DNA from: Candidatus Methanoperedentaceae archaeon
Lineage (GTDB): Archaea; Halobacteriota; Methanosarcinia; Methanosarcinales; Methanoperedenaceae
NCBI GenBank assembly: GCA_027371625.1
Contig: DAHXMQ010000100.1
Coordinates: 1 to 9,779 of the forward strand
DNA: 9,779 nt
Reading direction: 5' to 3'
This document shows, one piece after another, positions 7,028 to 9,779 of the stretch. The position numbers and the translations under genes were made by a program. Every line of letters starts with the position of its first letter. Positions within the stretch are counted from its first letter, which is position 1. The notes under the pieces were generated by a model, which saw nothing but the letters and a program-made list of their open reading frames with translations, searched no databases and was not told the origin of the DNA.

Positions 7028-7746
7028 TGTTACTGAAATTCAAGATTTTTCGTTACGACCCAAAGAAGGATGAAAAGCCTTACTATCAGACTTATGATAT
7101 ACAGGCAAACCCGGTGGATAGAATTCTTGACTGCCTCAACCGGATTCGCTGGGAGCAGGATACAACGCTGTCTTTTCGGAGGTCCTGCGGTCATGGTGTG
7201 TGCGGTTCTGATGGGATGAGAATCAACGGCACAAGCGCCCTGGCATGCCAAAAGTTAGTGAAAGATTTTAAAGAGAATGAGGAGATTCTTATTGAGCCCC
7301 TGCAGGTGTTCAGGGTGGTCAAGGACCTGGTTGTTGATCAGGAGCCGTTCTTTGAAAAATACAATTCAGTCAAACCTTATCTGATCTCAAACTCTCCTCC
7401 GCCAGACAAGGAACGGCTGCAGTCTATTGAGGAGCACCAGATCTTTGACGATGCCATCCGCTGCATCCTCTGTGCCTGCTGCACTGCCTCATGCCCGATA
7501 ACTCAGGCAGAGGAAACAGAGACCTATATCGGCCCTGCTGCCCTTGTCAGAGCCTTCCGTTATCTCTTCGATTCAAGGGACGAGGGTGCCGAGGAGAGGA
7601 TATCTCTGCTGGATAACAAGGACGGTGCATGGGGCTGCCAGACAAAATGGTGGTGCACAAAAGTGTGTCCCAAGGAGATACCTGTCACCAGACAGATTGC
7701 CCGGATTAAGAAACGCATAATCGAAAGCAAAAAAGGCAAGCAATAG
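7027..7746 (+). CDS. sdhB: Succinate dehydrogenase/fumarate reductase iron-sulfur subunit
   Basis: A 239-residue electron-transfer subunit. The N-terminal ferredoxin domain holds the 2Fe-2S site C54, C59, D62 and C74, in which Asp replaces the third cysteine as in E. coli SdhB. The C-terminal domain carries CILCACCTASCP (C146, C149, C152, C156) and CQTKWWCTKVCP (C204, C210, C214), which together bind the 4Fe-4S and 3Fe-4S clusters. The protein ends soon after the last cluster and lacks the CCG (HdrB-like) domains of methanogen thiol:fumarate reductase TfrB, so it is an ordinary SdhB/FrdB-type subunit. GAGGAA at 7015-7020 serves as ribosome site and the start overlaps the sdhA stop by one base. 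No anchor subunit (SdhC/D) follows or precedes. Either anchors are encoded elsewhere or AB docks on another partner. Confidence 0.93.
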   Translation: MLLKFKIFRYDPKKDEKPYYQTYDIQANPVDRILDCLNRIRWEQDTTLSFRRSCGHGVCGSDGMRINGTSALACQKLVKDFKENEEILIEPLQVFRVVKDLVVDQEPFFEKYNSVKPYLISNSPPPDKERLQSIEEHQIFDDAIRCILCACCTASCPITQAEETETYIGPAALVRAFRYLFDSRDEGAEERISLLDNKDGAWGCQTKWWCTKVCPKEIPVTRQIARIKKRIIESKKGKQ

Positions 7747-7750
7747 AATC

Positions 7751-7809
7751 ATTATACTAGAATAGGCTAGAGTTGTCTATTTTACTATCAGGATAAATAA
7801 TTGGGGTGA
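7751..7809 (+). promoter_or_regulatory. Promoter-like gap and strong Shine-Dalgarno before the DUF2769 gene
   Basis: ATTATACT (7751-7758) is a possible TATA box, with a second AT-rich candidate at 7776-7789. GGGGTGA at 7803-7809 is an excellent archaeal ribosome site 3 bases before the ATG at 7813. The 66-base gap suggests that the redox pair downstream has its own promoter rather than depending on sdhAB. Confidence 0.35.
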
Positions 7810-7812
7810 AAC

Positions 7813-8106
7813 ATGCTGCAGCAAAAAATGACTTTTGAACAGAATATGGAAGCCATGAGCAAGATGTCTCCTGAAAAAAGAGAAGCAAAACTGGGCGAAC
7901 TTACGAAAATGTGCATCTGTGCTGACTGTCCTACTTATGTTGGCACAGGAGAAAAGAGATTATTATTCTGCACAACCGGGAAAAGTAAAATAATAAAAGA
8001 AGAGAAAGGCTGTATCTGTCCGGGTTGCCCTGTTTATGAGAGTATGGGTCTGAGATGGGATTACTACTGCACAAAAGGTTCTGGTAAAGAACAGGACGGG
8101 AAATAA
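7813..8106 (+). CDS. DUF2769 domain protein, small eight-cysteine probable metal-binding protein
   Basis: A 97-residue protein with eight cysteines in two similar halves: CICADCPTY (34-42) with FC at 52-53, and CICPGCPVY (67-75) with YC at 85-86. Each half gives C-x-C-x2-CP-x-Y and then an aromatic-Cys before Thr-x-Gly, so the domain looks like an internal duplication. This pattern matches DUF2769, frequent in methanogenic archaea. The cysteine layout suits two metal sites, zinc or iron-sulfur, but no function is established that I know of. The N-terminal 30 residues are a charged helix with several Met. The gene has a strong ribosome site and lies 7 bases before the rubredoxin-FMN dehydrogenase, so the two are almost certainly one operon and may be redox partners. 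Confidence 0.85.
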   Translation: MLQQKMTFEQNMEAMSKMSPEKREAKLGELTKMCICADCPTYVGTGEKRLLFCTTGKSKIIKEEKGCICPGCPVYESMGLRWDYYCTKGSGKEQDGK

Positions 8107-8113
8107 TAACTGC

Positions 8114-9343
8114 ATGGCTAAATGGCTCTGTACGGTCTGTAATATTTATATTTACGATGAAGAAAATGGGGATTCTCTTACAGGATTAGAACCTGAAACA
8201 AAAGTTTCGGATTTTCCTGATTCCTGGAGATGTCCTGTCTGCGGAGCAGCCAGAGACAAACTTGTTCAGATTTCTGAAGAGGAATACTGGGTAAAAGCTA
8301 AGGCTCATACGGATTTTATTGAGAAAAAGGAACAAATAAGAAGCATTTTAGTTGGAGTTGACAATCCGGAAACAACACCGGAAGTAAGACAGGAATATGG
8401 AAAACCTCTGGGCTTGCGTGGAATAGGTCAGGGGCTCGGTTATCTCGCCAATTTTAAAGCCCTCTCAAAGTACAGTTTGAAAAAAAGGTTGATAACAGGG
8501 CATGAAGACCCTGTTATAGAAACCACGTTTCTTGGCAATACAATATCCTTGCCTGTGCTTGGGGCTCCCATGAGCGGTTTGAGCTATGTGAGCAATATAA
8601 CTGAGGAGGACTTTGCTTATAATATCCTGGAAGGATGCAAAGTCGCAGGTACTATTGGATTTACAGGAAACACATCTAAAGACTATGAGATAATACATCC
8701 TGCAATAATGGCTCTTAAAAGAGTCAAAGGGCATGGGGTAAACATTTTCAAGCCGCAGTCGCAGGAAGTCCTTTTAGAGCTAATAAAGCAATCCGAGAAT
8801 GAAAAAGCAGTGGCCGTGGGCGTGGATATTGACGGCGCAGGTTCTGTAAACTTCGCGCTTTCTGGAAAACAGGTTTTCAGGAAAACGATCGAGGAACTGA
8901 AGGAACTTAAAAATTCTACAGCGCTTCCTTTCGTTGTTAAAGGTATCATGTGCGAGGAGGATGCACTTGCTGCGCTTTCCGCAGGGGTTGATGTTATAGG
9001 CATTTCCAATCATGGCGGCAGGGTTTTAGACTCAACTCCAGGGGTTGCAGATGTTCTTCCTGAAATTGTAAAAGCCGTAAGAGAAAATAAAAAAGGTAAA
9101 AGTGTTGTGATCACGGCAGATGGAGGGGTAAGAACAGGTTTTGATGCTGTCAAGATGTTAGCTCTTGGAGCTGATTTTGTCCTGGTGGGAAGACCGCTGG
9201 CAAGAGAGGCAGTTTCAAGCGGGGTAGAAGGAGTCAAGAGAATTTTGGAGTATTTGAAAACAGATTTTAGAATTGCAATGATTATGACTTCCTGCAATGC
9301 CCTGAAAGATATAAATGAGACTATTCTTATCAAGGAGGGTTAG
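8114..9343 (+). CDS. Rubredoxin-fused FMN-dependent alpha-hydroxy-acid dehydrogenase
   Basis: A 409-residue fusion. Residues 1-50 form a rubredoxin domain with iron ligands C6, C9, C40 and C43 (CTVC and CPVC). Residues of about 95-405 form an FMN-binding TIM barrel of the lactate oxidase/glycolate oxidase family: VLGAPMSG near 148-155, K276 in VVKGI, the catalytic-base H300 and R303 in SNHGGRVLD, phosphate-binding DGGVRTG at 336-342, and GADFVLVGRP at 352-361. The retained His and Arg argue for 2-hydroxy-acid chemistry rather than the IDI-2 isomerase reaction. The substrate is unknown. The built-in rubredoxin should take electrons from FMNH2 one at a time and pass them to an external acceptor, which would replace direct oxygen use. 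It is cytoplasmic. The DUF2769 gene lies 7 bases upstream. The ribosome site is weak (GGGA), so coupling to the upstream gene is likely. Confidence 0.9.
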   Translation: MAKWLCTVCNIYIYDEENGDSLTGLEPETKVSDFPDSWRCPVCGAARDKLVQISEEEYWVKAKAHTDFIEKKEQIRSILVGVDNPETTPEVRQEYGKPLGLRGIGQGLGYLANFKALSKYSLKKRLITGHEDPVIETTFLGNTISLPVLGAPMSGLSYVSNITEEDFAYNILEGCKVAGTIGFTGNTSKDYEIIHPAIMALKRVKGHGVNIFKPQSQEVLLELIKQSENEKAVAVGVDIDGAGSVNFALSGKQVFRKTIEELKELKNSTALPFVVKGIMCEEDALAALSAGVDVIGISNHGGRVLDSTPGVADVLPEIVKAVRENKKGKSVVITADGGVRTGFDAVKMLALGADFVLVGRPLAREAVSSGVEGVKRILEYLKTDFRIAMIMTSCNALKDINETILIKEG

Positions 9344-9350
9344 CATTTTT
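9343..9350 (+). terminator. Short T-run directly after the FMN dehydrogenase stop
   Basis: GCATTTTT follows the TAG at 9341-9343 in a gap of only 14 bases before the convergent gene. A T-run is the main archaeal termination signal, but five T's without a stem are weak support. Confidence 0.25.
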
Positions 9351-9357
9351 ATATAGC

Positions 9358-9779
9358 TCAAAACTTACATACATCCCCCTGCAGTTTCTGAGTAAGCTTC
9401 ATATTCTCAGAGTAATCAACATCAACATCGAAAACCCATATTCCTCCCGCTTCAAGTGCCTTTTTTAGCATTGGCGCAAACCCCTCCGCCCTTTCTATCC
9501 TGACCCCTTTTGCTCCAAAACTTTCCGCAAGTTTGACAAAATCAGGGTTTGAAAACTCAACCCCATAACTTTTATCGAATTTTATTCTTGCCTTCCAGTC
9601 TATGACCCCGTATTTGGAGTCGTTAAAGATAACCACAGCAAAGCTGCACCCAAGCCTCCTGGCAGTTTCAAGCTCCTGGAGATTCATCATGAAACCCCCA
9701 TCGCCCACTGCGACAACCACTTTCTTCTCGGGGAGAACAAGATTGGCAGCAATAGCCCCCGGTAAAGCAAAACCCATGG
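9358..9779 (-). CDS. Acetolactate synthase-like thiamine-diphosphate enzyme, C-terminal part (start beyond right edge)
   Basis: The frame is open to the right edge, and the Met at 9775-9777 is an internal residue of the conserved MGFALPGAIAA segment, so only the last 140 or so residues are visible. The ThDP/Mg site is present: GDG at 25-27 of the visible part (counting from that Met) and N52 in VIFNDSKYG. The segments GGFMMNLQELETARRLG, SNPDFVKLAESFGAKG and DVDYSENMKL match catabolic acetolactate synthase (AlsS/BudB type) more closely than anabolic IlvB, which usually has an NN pair and a different tail. It would condense two pyruvates to acetolactate, though other ThDP enzymes of the pyruvate oxidase family share these motifs. 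No small regulatory subunit follows on this strand, which fits the catabolic type. It converges on the FMN dehydrogenase gene with a 14-base gap. Confidence 0.8.
   Translation of the reverse strand, partial: MGFALPGAIAANLVLPEKKVVVAVGDGGFMMNLQELETARRLGCSFAVVIFNDSKYGVIDWKARIKFDKSYGVEFSNPDFVKLAESFGAKGVRIERAEGFAPMLKKALEAGGIWVFDVDVDYSENMKLTQKLQGDVCKF

Noticed and set aside
7027..7746. Thiol:fumarate reductase subunit TfrB
   Set aside because: The protein ends after the iron-sulfur domain and lacks the C-terminal CCG domains expected of TfrB.
8465..9333. Several minus-strand open frames opposite the FMN dehydrogenase
   Set aside because: They overlap conserved FMN-binding motifs on the plus strand and have no own signals.

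Overview
The window looks archaeal, most likely from a Methanosarcinales-type euryarchaeon; a Ca. Methanoperedens-like (ANME-2d) source is my best guess, but it is an inference. The signs are AT-rich TATA-like boxes at promoter distance, GGTGA-type Shine-Dalgarno sites, AGA/AGG and ATA codon preference, a DUF2769 cysteine protein, and a rubredoxin domain fused to an FMN hydroxyacid-dehydrogenase domain. No insertion sequence, tRNA, rRNA or CRISPR array was seen.

Layout: (1) bases 2-100 hold the last codons of a plus-strand gene with a winged-helix-like C-terminus, followed by a small hairpin with a T-rich tail. (2) Bases 296-3273 are a tight plus-strand operon: a cysteine-rich radical SAM enzyme of the MJ0619/tetraether synthase (Tes) type, a cytoplasmic DUF547 protein, and an arsenite S-adenosylmethyltransferase (ArsM). 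The second gene starts 6 bases after the first ends, and ArsM overlaps DUF547 by 4 bases. (3) A protein of three PAS domains with no output domain follows 33 bases later (3307-4443). (4) An unrecognised minus-strand gene (4450-5055) converges on it. (5) After a 250-base divergent promoter region come the flavoprotein and iron-sulfur subunits of a succinate dehydrogenase/fumarate reductase (5306-7746), with no membrane-anchor genes beside them. (6) A DUF2769 protein and a rubredoxin-FMN dehydrogenase form a redox pair (7813-9343). (7) The C-terminal part of a thiamine-diphosphate enzyme like catabolic acetolactate synthase runs off the right edge on the minus strand.

How the genes may work together: the radical SAM/DUF547/ArsM cassette is the most interesting part. 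ArsM methylates As(III), so a co-translated Tes-like radical SAM enzyme suggests that methylated arsenic is processed further, perhaps to an organoarsenical or arsenolipid, rather than only detoxified. No ArsR, ArsB or ArsC gene lies beside it. The PAS protein may be a small-molecule, redox or light sensor tied to the cassette by position only. SdhAB would interconvert succinate and fumarate. The rubredoxin-FMN enzyme would oxidise an unidentified 2-hydroxy acid and pass electrons through its own rubredoxin domain. The arsenic link rests on the ArsM identification and gene spacing; the rest of that proposal is inference.
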